A DNA stretch of 64,000 nucleotides from the NCBI GenBank assembly GCA_030522415.1, contig CM060106.1:29885485-29949484 (forward strand). Reading direction: 5' to 3'. The notes under the pieces were generated by a model, which did no database searches, was not told the origin of the DNA, and saw nothing but the letters and a program-made list of their open reading frames with translations. Both the position numbers and the translations under genes were made by a program. Below are positions 26,600 to 38,462 of the stretch, in pieces (the stretch's first letter is position 1; the number at the start of each line of letters is the position of its first letter). The stretch comes from Channallabes apus. Its lineage: Eukaryota; Chordata; Actinopteri; Siluriformes; Clariidae.

Positions 26600-29500
26600 G
26601 TGCAGTCGTCTTTGAGGATCTCCCCCTCTGTGCCCTTCATGTCCAGCATGCCAAAAGATCCATTAAAGCTTAGTCTTGGTTCCCGTATGGACCATGACAG
26701 TTCTCCTTTGACCCCTCCACCCAGCGCTCCCCCAGGTAGCAGTGTGTCCCGCCGCTGGCCTGGAGCCTCTGTCTGGCCGAACTGGGACCTGCTTGAGACT
26801 CCAGATGGCCCATTCAGCATTGAGAGGGAGGCTCGCCTTCACAGACAAGCTGCAGGTATTCCACGTGTACATTTTTATAAAGGTTCGCACTGACTAGTGT
26901 AGTCTTGATGTTGCCCAATTTATGGCCCTTTTCCACTGCATAGTATGGCATGACACGGTTCAGTTCAACTCACTTTTGGGGGGTTTTCCACTGGGAACAG
27001 TACATGGTACCTGGTCCTTTTTTTACCACCTCAGCCGAGGTTCCAAGCGCGCCGAACCATTACCAAAACGTGACGTGTAAACTCTGCTGGTCACTGATTG
27101 GCCGGAGAAAATCGTCATTACTGCGTCACTGAACTTGTGACACGAGACACAACAGAACTGCTATATTTAGAACAGCCAGAGAAGGATCGGACTCACCTTT
27201 TTGTATTAACAAAAAATTTTCTTTGGCTGCCATCAGCCCCTTTTGAAACAAACTCCTTCGTCTCGCTGTTAAAAACATCCACATGCCAAGAATGAAGAAC
27301 GTCATGGCGTGTTTACGATGATGTCACGGCAGTAGAGGTGCCGCAACTAAAATGCCACGTGAATAATCCCGCTCACTCTAAAGCGTTACTAAACTGCAGT
27401 GGAAGCGCAAACTGAGCCGAACCGAAGTAAGCTGTACTGAACCGTGCTGTGCCGTACTATGCAGTGGAGAAGAGGCATTAGTGTACTCATTGGGACTGTA
27501 GACTGAAATGCTTGTTGCTCTCGCATTCAATCTCTTAGCATGCACTACAATTATAGAGGTCTTGTAGGACTGTTATTGCAACTGCCTTTATATTCCAGCA
27601 ATTAATGAAGCCACCTTCACATGGAGTGGCCAGCTTCCATCCAGAAACTACAAAAACCCTATTTACTCCTGCAAGGTCTTCCTTGGAGGAGTTCCATGGG
27701 ACATTACTGAGGGTAAGAAGTTTTTTTTTTTTTTTTTAAACCTGTAAAGCAGGTGTGGAGGTAATTTTAGTTTTTAATCAGCATTGTTTTTTTTTTTTTT
27801 TCTTTTTCTCCCTTCAGCTGGCTTGATTAACACATTTAACTGTTACGGCCCTCTGAGTGTGGAGTGGCCTGGTAAGGATGGCAAGCATCCTCGATGCCCT
27901 CCTAAAGGTAATATGCCCAAAGGTAATGCAGTGGGTAGGTTTAATTCATTCCAGCACTTTAGAGGTGATTTGCACCAGGAGTTGGGTGAGAGGCACTGGT
28001 TTTAAATAATTGATTATAGAAATGGCTATGGGCATTTGCACACGGTTGCTCATGGATGCACTTGTCAAGCCTGCATGTGGGGTTTGGGTTTGTTTACTTC
28101 TCTTGAGTGCATGTATGCTTTACTTTCGTTGCTTGATATTTTTTGTTCTCCTGACCAGTGATTGAGTTACACCTGCCTGTGTAATGTCTGTGCATTGATT
28201 GTGACTTGTCTGTTGTAGGTTATGTGTACTTGGTTTTTGAGTCGGAGAAGTCTGTGCGTGCTCTTCTGCAGGCCTGCACTCAGGATCTGCTTCATCCTGA
28301 GGGCTACAGCGAGTATTACTTCAAAATGTCCAGCAGAAGGATGCGCTGCAAGGATGTAAGTATTACTACATTGGTTAAGACCAGTCACTTGTAACGAAGC
28401 TAAGTAAGCTTATTAACTCTATTTATTTATTTATTTTTTTTCCCCCACTTACTATCCTCTTCAGACTGTAATTCGCCACACTGACCCTTGAATATAAAGT
28501 ATATAGCAATCATAATTGCTGTCGGAGTTTGCAAAATTAACAGGAATAAAGAAATTATTGTAAATGGATCTTGAATGCCTAGTAGTTTGGACCCCTGAAT
28601 TGCCTTTAAGCATTATTTCAGAGGTAGTCGCTGCCCCACTGGAGTATCTTCTAATGGATAACGCCACTTCTGTATGTCTTCTAGGTGCAGGTGATCCCTT
28701 GGGTGATCTCGGACAGTAACTATGTTCGCTGCCCTTCTCAAAGGCTAGACCCCAGTAACACAGTGTTTGTAGGAGCTCTGCATGGTATGCTAAATGCTGA
28801 GGCCCTGGCCAGCATTATGAATGACTTGTTTGGAGGAGTCATGTATGCTGGGATTGACACGGACAAGCACAAATACCCAATTGGTGAGATTCTTAAATGT
28901 TAGGACAAAGTTTTATTGGAAAATATTGAAGGCTTCTTTTAAAGTGGTGCATAACACCTTAGACATGCAGGTAAACATTGACAGCATGTTGGTCCATTTT
29001 AAATTCCTCTTTTAGTAGAACATTGCATTTCAGTGTGGCATGACTGAGGTCACCATCATGTCATTTTTGCGATTTATTATTTTCCCCCCTACATATCTCT
29101 GAAGTGATGCAATTTGGGTTTAATGTTGCTCTGGTCTTTAACGATTAAAAGCATAATGGCATTTTGCAATATGAATGCACATATTGCTCCTCGGATAATG
29201 TTTTTATAAATTAAACTCTGTAAGAGCAATACTACTGAGGCCCCCTTCAACAGAGAATAGTAGGGCTGTGTGCAACTACAGAGGGAGAGTATCTACTTAC
29301 AGTATGAGGTCACACAGGGAGAACAAGACTAATTGGCTTGTTTCTGCCCTAATACAGAAATGGAAAGGACTTTTTTTTTTTTTTTTTTTTTTTTTCCCCT
29401 CCCCCCCCAATGTTTTGTTCAGACATGCGCTGTAGACCTTGTCATTTGATTGTTTTTGAGTCCGTTTTGCATAATGCCACCCTTAAACACATCAATGACA

Positions 29501-30927
29501 CAAGGTCACATTTGTACAATCCATGTTATCAAATGTTTATGGCATATTGATGCTTGGATAACTATGCTTAGAAAAGATGAAAATGTAAATGAAAAATTTC
29601 AGGCCTATTTATTTTTAAACCACTAACTGACATTCCCAATGTATAATCGGTACATTGTTCTGGCAGTTGGATAAAATACCATACCCTGCATTATGTTCTG
29701 GTTGTGAACAATGTAAATTCAAATGTTTGTCTTTTTGATATGAACAGTGACCATGAAAAACCTGGCTTGTGGTGATTAAGACCTGGTGCTTCTTTTCCTT
29801 CTCAGGGTCTGGTCGAGTAACCTTCAACAACCAACGCAGCTACCTGAAAGCTGTTAGTGCTGCATTTGTTGAAATAAAGACCCCAAAATTCACGAAAAAG
29901 GTACAAAATACAATTGCTCTAATTATAACCTGTTTATTTTGAAATGACTGTAAATACTAAATACAATATTTTAGGTTCAGATTGACCCATATCTGGAGGA
30001 CTCCATGTGTCAGGTGTGCAGCCGTCAACCTGGACCCTTCTTCTGCAGAGACCAGGTTAAAAATAATCCAAAGCACTTTGAGATTGATGGAATGCTGTTA
30101 CATGTAAATGTTGCAAGCAAAAAAAACAAACTTTAATTTGATTGTAATGACCATTATCTGAACAGACAACCACTTCCAAATGTTTGGAATGATTTTATAG
30201 TCTGGCATGCAAAGGTAAAGGGTAAAATATTTTAATTGTAATCTCACTGATTTGATCATTCACTTACTGTTAGAATTAAAATCCGTGTTTCCCACGTAAT
30301 CGTCACCTAATCTGACCAGAAAAAAAGCTTTAGATCATTTTCTATAATTTTTTTTTTGGACCTCAAATGGGATTAATTTTCCAATTCTTGACCTGTGATG
30401 TCAATGCCAACTGTTGTATTTTCTGGTCAAGTCTTTCCTGTAGTTACTTAAGTTTAGACTTAACACTAAGGTCGTGACACATCATAGGTGTGCTACCCCA
30501 GAGTATAAGCAAAATTTATTTTACTTAAAGCCTGCTTGAGTCTATAATTTCTCAAATGTTAGTCTTGCTAGTTTAGCATTGATCTACATGAGTTCAGAGC
30601 ATTTTGTAATTCTTCTAAAACTGCACTTTAGTAGTCTCCACTGCTGTATGCAAATGTTTAAGTATTTTAACATTTATGCATATTAAATATTTAGCTTGCG
30701 ACAGACATGATCGATCAGTTTGTGGGGTTTTTTTTTTGGGTAGGAAAAAAAAGTGAAGTATGAAAATTCATCTTAAACAATTTGGGGTAGAATTTGGTCT
30801 TATTGTTCTTGTACAGGCCTGCTTCAAGTACTACTGTCGCTCATGCTGGCACTGGCAGCATTCTATGGATATCCTGAGCAACCACCGCCCTCTAATGCGC
30901 AACCAGAAGAATAGAGACTCCAGCTAG
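23671..30927 (+). CDS. cpeb1: Cytoplasmic polyadenylation element binding protein 1 (twelve coding exons)
   Basis: Coding exons: 23671-23685, 24440-24608, 25650-25841, 26290-26507, 26606-26855, 27599-27712, 27818-27922, 28219-28355, 28685-28883, 29806-29900, 29975-30055 and 30817-30927. Phases are consistent throughout, giving 561 residues, close to mammalian CPEB1 (about 566). The N-terminal half is regulatory and holds TSGFSS (184-189), the beta-TrCP degron known in the family. RRM1 runs about 307-398 (VFLGGV 308-313, KGYVYLVFE 354-362) and RRM2 about 426-505 (VFVGAL 427-432). The C-terminal ZZ zinc domain has Cys510, 513, 522, 527, 532 and 535 with His540 and His548. The protein binds UUUUAU-type elements in mRNA 3' UTRs in the cytoplasm and switches between translational repression and poly(A) elongation, classically in oocytes and neurons (family knowledge). 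Oddities: LGSH replaces the LDSR kinase motif at residue 174, and exon 7 has tandem donors. Confidence 0.97.
24060..24320. repeat. LINE-type 3' fragment in cpeb1 intron 1
   Basis: AAATTGTCATACACAGTAGG, GACATGCAATGAAATTATAC and the following A-rich run match a phrase common at 3' ends of fish LINE copies. Family uncertain. Confidence 0.55.
25080..25530 (+). other. GC-rich non-exonic island in cpeb1 intron 2
   Basis: About 450 bases are clearly richer in G+C and CpG than the flanks and have open frames in two phases. No junctions join it to the cpeb1 frame. It could be an alternative first exon with promoter or an enhancer; it is unassigned. Confidence 0.4.
26923..27477. mobile_element. Non-autonomous TIR element (MITE) in cpeb1 intron 5
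   Basis: The left end TGGCCCTTTTCCACTGCATA mirrors the right end ATGCAGTGGAGAAGAGGCA. A 3-base TTA duplication at 26920-26922 and 27478-27480 would suit a PIF/Harbinger-type insertion. It is 555 bases and non-coding. It lies between cpeb1 exons 5 and 6 in an unbroken intron. Confidence 0.75.
27903..27926 (+). promoter_or_regulatory. cpeb1: Tandem splice donors of cpeb1 exon 7
   Basis: AAAG|GTAAT occurs twice, with exon ends at 27907 and 27922, 15 bases apart and in the same phase. The distal donor includes GNMPK (residues 350-354), just before RNP1 of RRM1; the proximal donor removes it in frame. Mammalian CPEB1 isoforms differing by these five residues have been described, as I recall. Confidence 0.7.
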
Positions 30928-32140
30928 AGGCCGTGCTTAACATGGCAACATCATGCTCCTGCCTGGAACGCCATCACGCCTCTGGGCCAGCACCAGCGCC
31001 AGGCCTGCGGCAAGCATCCCCAACAGTGGGTTTGTGCAAGCGCTGTAGAAAGTTCACTTTGGCACTTTTTTTTTTTTTTTCTGGCTTGTTCACTTTGGCA
31101 CTTTGCACAGTGATATGATGGGTTTGCAGGGCCCCACGTTTTGAAAGTCTCCTGTATTTTTGAGGTGAGGAAATAAGGCCATGGTACAAAGTCGTCGTTT
31201 TTTTTTTTTGTTTGTTTGTTTTTTTCCCCCCCTTGTGTTGGCTTTTTTTTTTTTTTTTTTTTTTTTTTACCCCACCCTCCCCCTTCATGAACAGTCATGC
31301 AAGTTTCTTTAACTAATCGAAGCCATACAGTGCCTTTAAATTGGTTTCTCCTTTCTAGCTGCTTTTCCCATTGCAGTTACAGAGGGTTTTTTACTTTAGA
31401 GACACATGCATGAAGCCCAACTTTCATCTTCCAGACATTTTACGCAGTTATTTTTACTAATTTTTACATAACGGTTTTAAGTCAGGACACAGAAAATTTA
31501 ACAAATCTACCTATTGGCTTTTTTAATTTTGCAAATTTTTCCCCCCCTTCTCCACAATTTTTTCTGGAGAGTTTTCTCCCTTGCCCAACTTTTCATTCAG
31601 TGGAACAAGGGATTTGGGTGTAATGTTATCACCAACCCAGAATTTTTAGTGCATGCCATCCAGAGGCATTGCTTTTACTGGGTTGTATCAAGTTTTTGGA
31701 TCAACTCAATCAGAAATGTGAATGGCCATAGATTGCACAGTTTTATTGTTGCACTTTTTAGTTTGCACTTTGGAAAAGGGTAGGTTTTTAATCACTTATT
31801 TTTGAACATTAGCAGGTATTGCTTATTGGCATGACCTCAGATTACAAACAGCTGCTTATTGAATGTAATACTCTAAACTTCACTTGAATGTACCTTTGGA
31901 GCCTTAGTAGACCAAATGCAGAGGTCACTTTATTTCCACTCTGGAATATCAAAAGATCAAAGATTGGGTTCAGAATACGAACTGTCATTTCTCCACATTT
32001 ATTCCTCGCTGAGCCTCTTGAGCCCAGCTGCTTTCTTTAATTCTACCTCATTGTGGTCTGCTGAGTTTGAGTACTTACAGCTGTGAAGTTCAGTTTTTTT
32101 TTCTTTTGATTGGGCACAATAAAGGTGTTTAAGCATTCAT
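30928..32140 (+). other. cpeb1: cpeb1 3' UTR with candidate CPE motifs
   Basis: About 1.2 kb of T-rich sequence follows the stop and ends near AATAAA at 32118-32123. U-rich elements of the CPE type occur: TTTTTAAT near 31520, TTTTAT at 31741-31746 and TTTTTAAT at 31785-31792. All lie 300 bases or more before the poly(A) signal, farther than typical strong CPEs. The UTR also has several T-runs of 10 to 30 bases. Confidence 0.55.
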
Positions 32141-33025
32141 ATTGCTGTGTTTGCTTTTTATGCATTTTATACCCATGCCTGTTAAAAGATGCAATGCTAA
32201 AGGTGATTCAGTAACTTGTATAATTTAATATATATATTATATATATATATATAATTTTTTTTTTTTTAAAGAAAATGGGTTCCTTGAGAGGCCCAGTTTC
32301 GTTGAACCTTCATGTCCACTAGGTTGTGCTGTGATCTCATCCGTTAATAATCCCATTACTGAACGCTTTCGATTTTGACTATAAGGACTGACTAAGTCAG
32401 ATGGGCCAAGAAAACCTCAGTTTTCAGATGTGATGCCTTCACTTGCCTTAAGAAAAAAAAGAAATTCGAATTCTGGTGCATTACTTGTGCAATTGCCGAA
32501 GTTCAGAGAAGGCATCTAAATTGTTTTCGGCAAATTAATGGGCCCTGATTGCTAATCAGAAGACAGGACTTTCTCTATTTTAGAGAAGAGCCTTGTGCTC
32601 ACTGTATTAATCTATTTTTAAACTAAAATTAATGCAAGAAAAGCTTTGGTTGCATCCTGGGAAATCAACATTTCAGATTTTCAGTGCTGGGGTGGAAAAG
32701 GTTAGGTTAGTGTTAAAATGTTATCCCAAAATATATACTTTTTTTTTTTTTTTTTTCTTTCTGTAGCATATAGACTAAATTGTGTCCAGATGGTCTTAAT
32801 TGGATTGAAGTACCAAGATGTAGGATTTCTGGATAGAACATTTTGGTCACTTCAAGGGTTAACACTGAATGTGATGGGTGGACCTGGCTTATAACCTGGC
32901 ACACTGGAGGTATCCTTTACAGAAAAAGAATTGTAAGAGCGGCTGGTACACTGGGCTCAGGTGTTGAGTCACAACAACAACTTTTCCCACATTTTACAGG
33001 ATGCTTGAAAGGATGCATGTAAGCT

Positions 33026-33069
<44 letters not shown>

Positions 33070-34127
33070 TATATAAATCCTTTACCCAGCCCATCTCTAG
33101 ATCTGAAATAGATACAGCAGTGTGGAAAGGATGTTCATGTGGAATGTATCATAAGAGATGGATGCATAAAGGGACAAACACTCCAGTCTTGAGCTGGAAA
33201 ATGTTTTTTTTTTTTTTTTTTTTTTGGTACTTCTTTGGGTTGGGGAAATGACTTGCTTTCCTGCAGATTTTGTTCAAATTTGTTAGGCAACTACAGTAAG
33301 ACCTTGTATGAATGGAGTGAGGTCTCAGAGTATCCTGGGGCATGATATGTTTCTTACTGGTCTGTTTCTGGCCAGTAAGAAGTGGTGGGTCAAGTGGAGT
33401 CTCTTTTGGGGGGGGGGGAAGTGAGCTTGGCAGTGGGCTTTGTTCTTTCTCACCATTACATGAGTACCTTTCATTTGGTCATTAATCACTGTCAATTACA
33501 TAACCTTGTGCTGCAGTGTCTAAAGCATCAGAGCACTTTGTTCTAGTTTGCTATATTTAATGGGTTAGACTTTCACTGTGCCTCAAGGAATAACAATGCA
33601 GATAAACTCCATGCTGTTAAGTCAGGGGTGTGAAATTAAAACGGAAGCAAAGCTCATTTGTGTAATGTCTCTTTGCAGCGCCTCCTCCCCTTCCCCTGTG
33701 TTTGTAAACTTTAGCACTTCTAGGAAACTATGGGTTAAGGGGTTAAAGTTCAGCTCTTTCTTTAACTGTGGCTCTCTGCTTAGAAAAGAGGCCAGCTAAA
33801 TGAGCGTGGGAAAGTGGGAGGGCTCAGATAGTGCCACCCCAAGAGATGGCCATAAGGCATGATAAACTTGTTTGAGCGGTCAGAATAAAGTGAGGTTGAG
33901 AACTCGTGCTTTTTCTTGGTGTCCTGTCTGCAGAATCTGATTTGACGTCTCAGGATTATCCTGACTATCCTAATGGTGAATAGACAGCCTCTGATCTCTG
34001 AGCCAAAAAAAAACAGGACCTTGGATAGATTATGGTTCAGGTAAACTGTCAAAACCCATTACCTGGAGTCTAATCTAACAGACCTGTTTAACAAGAGCAT
34101 GGATAGGAAATGGTGTGTGTGTATATA
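32141..34127. other. Intergenic stretch after cpeb1
   Basis: AT-rich with T-runs and (TA)n at 32227-32250 and 33032-33066. A G-run lies near 33408-33418. No gene or complete mobile element is seen. Confidence 0.45.
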
Positions 34128-34859
34128 CTCAGCAAAAAAAAAAAGAAACGTCCATTTTTCAGGACTGTGTATTTCAACAATAATGGTGTAAAAATCCAAA
34201 TAACTTTACAGATCTTCATTGTAATGGGTTTAAACAATGTTTTCCATGCATGTTCAATTAACCATAATTAATTAACATGCACCTGTGGAATGGTCGTTAA
34301 GACCGTAACAGCTTACAGAAAGTAGGCATTTAAGGTCACAGGTCTAAAAACGCAGGACACTAAAGAGACTTGTCTACTGCCTGTGAAAGATGCCCAGGGT
34401 CCCTGCTCATCTGCGTGAACGTGCATTAGGCATGCTGCAGGGAGGCATGAGGACTGCTGATGTGGCTAGGGCAATACATTGCCATGTCCGCACTGTGAGA
34501 CGCCTAAGACGGCGCTACAGGAAGGACAGCTGATCATCCTCGCAGTGGAAGCCCACGCGTAACAACACCTGCACAGGATGGGTACATCCGAATATCACAC
34601 CTGCGTGACAGGTACAGAATGGCCACAACAACTGCCCGAGTCACACCAGGAACACACAATCCCTCCATCTCACAGCAAGAACTGACAAATCTGGTCCAGT
34701 CCATGAGGAGGAGATGCACTGCAGTACTTCAAGCAGCTGGTGGCCACCAGATACTGACTGGTACTGACTGATTTTGAGCCTCCCTTCATTCAGGGACACA
34801 TTGTGAAACATTTTTAGTTTGTCTTATGATGTTGACTATGTATGATGTTCATACAAATA

Positions 34860-36482
34860 CAGTATTGTGAAAAACTATTTGCCCCCTCCTGATTTCTTAT
34901 TCTTTTGCATGTTTGTCACACAAAATGTTTCTGATCATCAAACACATTTAACTATTAGTCAAAGATAACACAAGTAAACACAAAATGCAGTTTTTAAATG
35001 AGGGGGTTTATTATTTAGGGAGAAAAAAAATCCAAACCTACATGGCCCTGTGTGAAAAAGTAATTGTCCCCTGAACCTACTAACTGGTTGGGCCACCCTT
35101 AGCAGCAATAACTGCAATCAAGCGTTTGCGATAACTTGCAACGAGTCTTTTACAGCGCTCTGGAGGAATTTTGGCCCACTCATCTTTGCAGAATTGTTGT
35201 AATTCAGCTTTATTTGAGGGTTTTCTAGCATGAACCGTGTTTTTAAGGTCATGCCACAACATCTCAATAGGATTCAGGTCAGGACTTTGACTAGGCCACT
35301 CCAAAGTCTTCATTTTGTTTTTCTTCAGCCATTCAGAGGTGGATTTGCTGGTGTGTTTTGGGTCATTGTCCTGCTGCAGCACCCAAGATCGCTTCAGCTT
35401 GAGTTGACGAACAGATGGCCGGACATTCTCCTTCAGGATTTTTTGGTAGACAGTAGAATTCATGGTTCCATCTATCACAGCAAGCCTTCCAGGTCCTGAA
35501 GCAGCAAAACAACCCCAGACCATCACACTACCACCACCATATTTTACTGTTGGTATGATGTTCTTTTTCTGAAATGCTGTGTTACTTTTACGCCAGATGT
35601 AACGGGACACGCACCTTCCAAAAAGTTCAACTTTTGTCTCGTCGGTCCACAAGGTATTTTCCCAAAAGTCTTGGCAATCATTGAGATGTTTTTTTTAGCA
35701 AAATTGAGACGAGCCTTAATGATCTTTTTGCTTAAAAGTGGTTTGCACCTTGGAAATCTGCCATGCAGGCCGTTTTTGCCCAGTCTCTTTCTTATGAGTC
35801 GTGAACACTGACCTTAATTGAGGCAAGTGAGGCCTGCAGTTCTTTAGATGTTGTCCTGGGGTCTTTTGTGGCCTCTCCGATGAGTTGTCTCTGCGCTCTT
35901 GGGGTAATTTTGGTCGGCCGGCCACTCCTGGGAAGGTTCACCACTGTTCCATGTTTTTGCCATTTGTGGATAATGGCTCTCACTGTGGTTCGCTGGAGTC
36001 CCAAAGCTTTAGAAATGGCTTTATAACCTTTACCAGACTGATAGATCTCAATTAGTTTTGTTCTCATTTGTTCCTGAATTTCTTTGGATCTTGGCATGAT
36101 GTCTAGCTTTTGAGGTGCTTTTGGTCTACTTCTCTGTGTCAGGTAGCTCCTATTTAAGTGATTTCTTGATTGAAACAGGTGTGGCAGTAATCAGGCCTGG
36201 GGGTGACTACAGAAATTGAACTCAGGTGTGATAAACCACAGTTAAATTATTTTTTAACAAGGGGGGGCAATCACTTTTTCCCACAGGGCCATGTAGATTT
36301 GGAGTTTTTTTTCTCCCTTAATAACGTAAACCTTCATTTAAAAACCGCATTTTGTGTTCAATTATGTTATCTTTGACTAATAGTTAACGGTTTTTGATGA
36401 GCAGAAACATTTACTGTAAGTGTGACAAACATGCAAAAGAATAAGAAATCAGGAAGGGGGCAAATAGTTTTTCACACCACTG
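34860..36482 (-). mobile_element. Tc1-type transposon, nearly full length, nested
   Basis: Long inverted repeats: the left end CAGTATTGTGAAAAACTATT matches the complement of the right end, AATAGTTTTTCACACCACTG, and similarity continues for over 60 bases. TA flanks it at 34858-34859 and 36483-36484. The transposase lies on the minus strand. At 1.62 kb it has the usual length. Confidence 0.93.
35080..36097 (-). pseudogene. Tc1-type transposase, frameshifted
   Basis: The start at 36097 gives MPRSKEIQEQMRTKLIEIYQ and a paired-like HTH (AISKALGLQRTTVRAI, GRPTKITPRAQ). The frame is lost around 35790-35650 and then resumes. The catalytic half from 35652 has WTDETKVELFG (first D), QQDNDPKHTS (second D) and SPDLNPIEMLWHDLK (E), the DD34E triad, and ends at 35080. 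The family cuts and pastes DNA at TA. The frame loss makes this copy inactive as read. Confidence 0.9.
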
Positions 36483-36552
36483 TATTTACACATTAAGTTT
36501 ACTGAAAGTAAAACAGTTGAAAGTCAGAGGACTTTTCTTTTTTTGCTGAGTA

Positions 36553-38462
36553 TATGTGTGTGTATGTATGTGTGTGTGTGAGTATATATATAATTTATTT
36601 TTTTTTTTTTAAAGAGGTGTTTTTAAATATTAAGACCATGGCTTGTTTCTTTTCACATATCCAATGATTCACCCTCTTCATTCCTCATTTCTTTTCAAAA
36701 TTTGTATGAATCGCTAAAATAGTTTCCCCAAGTGGAGTCAATGAAAAACACACCTGTGCCTAACATGCAGTGTGTATTCATTTTAAAATGACTCTTGAAG
36801 ATCTTGATTGAGGAATTGGGTGAAGAAACACATGAGTGAAAGAGATGTAGCTAAGCATGCTGATCACTCCAACAATCCAGCAAGTTGTCATGGAGACAGC
36901 ACAGCCTCCTTGGCCTGGGTAGTCCTTGATACATGTGTGTAGAAGTGGAATTTTCTTCTCAGGTTTGTTGGTCCAGTTCTTTGCTGTGACTGCTTGCATG
37001 TTTTATCTTCGGTCAGTTGTAGCCTTTGCTTTGAATCAATGTAGTACAATTTGGTAAAGAAAAAAAATCGATAAACAGGGATTCATAAGATTAGATGATG
37101 GTCGAATTGTGTTTAAAGGACATCTCTGCATTAGTTCAGAACTGTCCGGGCCTAAAGTAGTCCTTCACATCACCGTTGGTCTTTGGTTTGTAATGTTCCC
37201 TAAAATGACGACAAGCAGGAATAGGAGTGTGCGAGATGCGTTCGTGCCAGCTGGATGCAACCCCCACTGTGAGGAAATATGACCACAGAGAACACAGAAG
37301 CTTGCAGAAACCGCAACTGAGGAGCTCAACCAAACGTGGTAATGCTGCAGATCACTGAATTGACATGCCAAGATCACAGTAATGTGAGTCAAGTACCAAA
37401 TGTCAAAACAAATAACCGGTTTGCACATAACCGAGGAGTCTGAAGAAGGATATGAGCAAGCTCTAAAACCTGAGCTTTCAATAAATTCAGTCATATTTCA
37501 ACATCAAATGTCTTGCATGTGTTTTAATGCTTTACTGTTTAGTCAGTCCTTTTATAAAAAAATAAAATGAGTGACTGACTCAACAAGAAAGTTAAATACT
37601 TCTGGAAGGCATTAAGTGATGACATGGTGTTATGCTAGACATCAGAAGCTTCTGCATCAATGACTAGGTCTGAGTTAATTGTTACTCATGCCTTACTAAT
37701 GCTACAATTATTTCAAAGAGATGAGAGAACTCATTGGTTTCTTTTCCGACTCTGCCCAATTTTTCCAGTTGTTTATTAGCATTTTCTTGCAGTGATGTGT
37801 CTCTCCTTTCTCAAGCGGGGATCTGTTCTCTTCTCACATTTATCTCTTCTTAGGTCCATGCTGAGAATGACACAAAGCACACACATGCCATCCCCTATAG
37901 GTGGCGATAGCAAGTCGTAAACTGTTGGGTTAAAAATGCTTTAAGAATAATGTTAGAGAATTGTATATTGAGCAGGAGAGAGGATAAAAAGTGTATTTAT
38001 ACTTCAGCTGTACTGATGCTGATATCTCCCACCAGCTGATAGTTCCCCTGAGACTAATGCCTCCACAAAGGTGCAAATAAGAAAATGAGAACTGTCAGAC
38101 CACAAAGGAAAAACCTGGTCAGCAGCCATGACAAATGGATTTCTGACATGTTCGTAACATCCAAAACCGCAATTGGCATCTGCAGATTTACACAGTAATG
38201 TCAGCATTTTCGAAAACACATGCTTCCCTCATCCCCAGACACACACACACACACACACAAATGGTGAAAACAGACTTTCGTTTCTATTACTTTTTTTTTT
38301 GTACTTCAGGGTGTGACCAAATCCTGTGACTGTATTTGTGCTTCAATATACAGTACATAAAAGATAAGCATGTTTCAGTTCAACATTGTAATTTTTAGAA
38401 CGGTGTGGTGGTAAATGTCATGATTTCATCGTGTGAAAGATTTGTCCATGTCGTTTCATTAA
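36553..38462. other. Intergenic stretch without a supported gene
   Basis: No exon chain, transposon end or RNA gene was recognised. It contains (TA)/(TG) runs just after the Tc1 pair and an (AC)n run near 38240-38260. Confidence 0.45.

Larger units (their letters stand above)
34128..36550 (+). mobile_element. Outer Tc1-like element, internally deleted, split by a second Tc1 element
   Basis: The ends CTCAGCAAAAAAA...GAAACGTCC and ...GGACTTTTCTTTTTTTGCTGAG are inverted repeats, with TA at 34126-34127 and 36551-36552. A + strand reading from 34390 begins MPRVPAHLRERALGMLQG and continues RTADVARAIHCHVRTVRRLR, the helix-turn-helix N-terminus of a Tc1-type transposase. It stops at 34532, and the catalytic part is missing, with a junction near 34750. 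The second element sits in its right arm. Confidence 0.85.

Noticed and set aside
30951..31298. Lysine-rich minus ORFs
   Set aside because: They translate the T-runs of the cpeb1 3' UTR.
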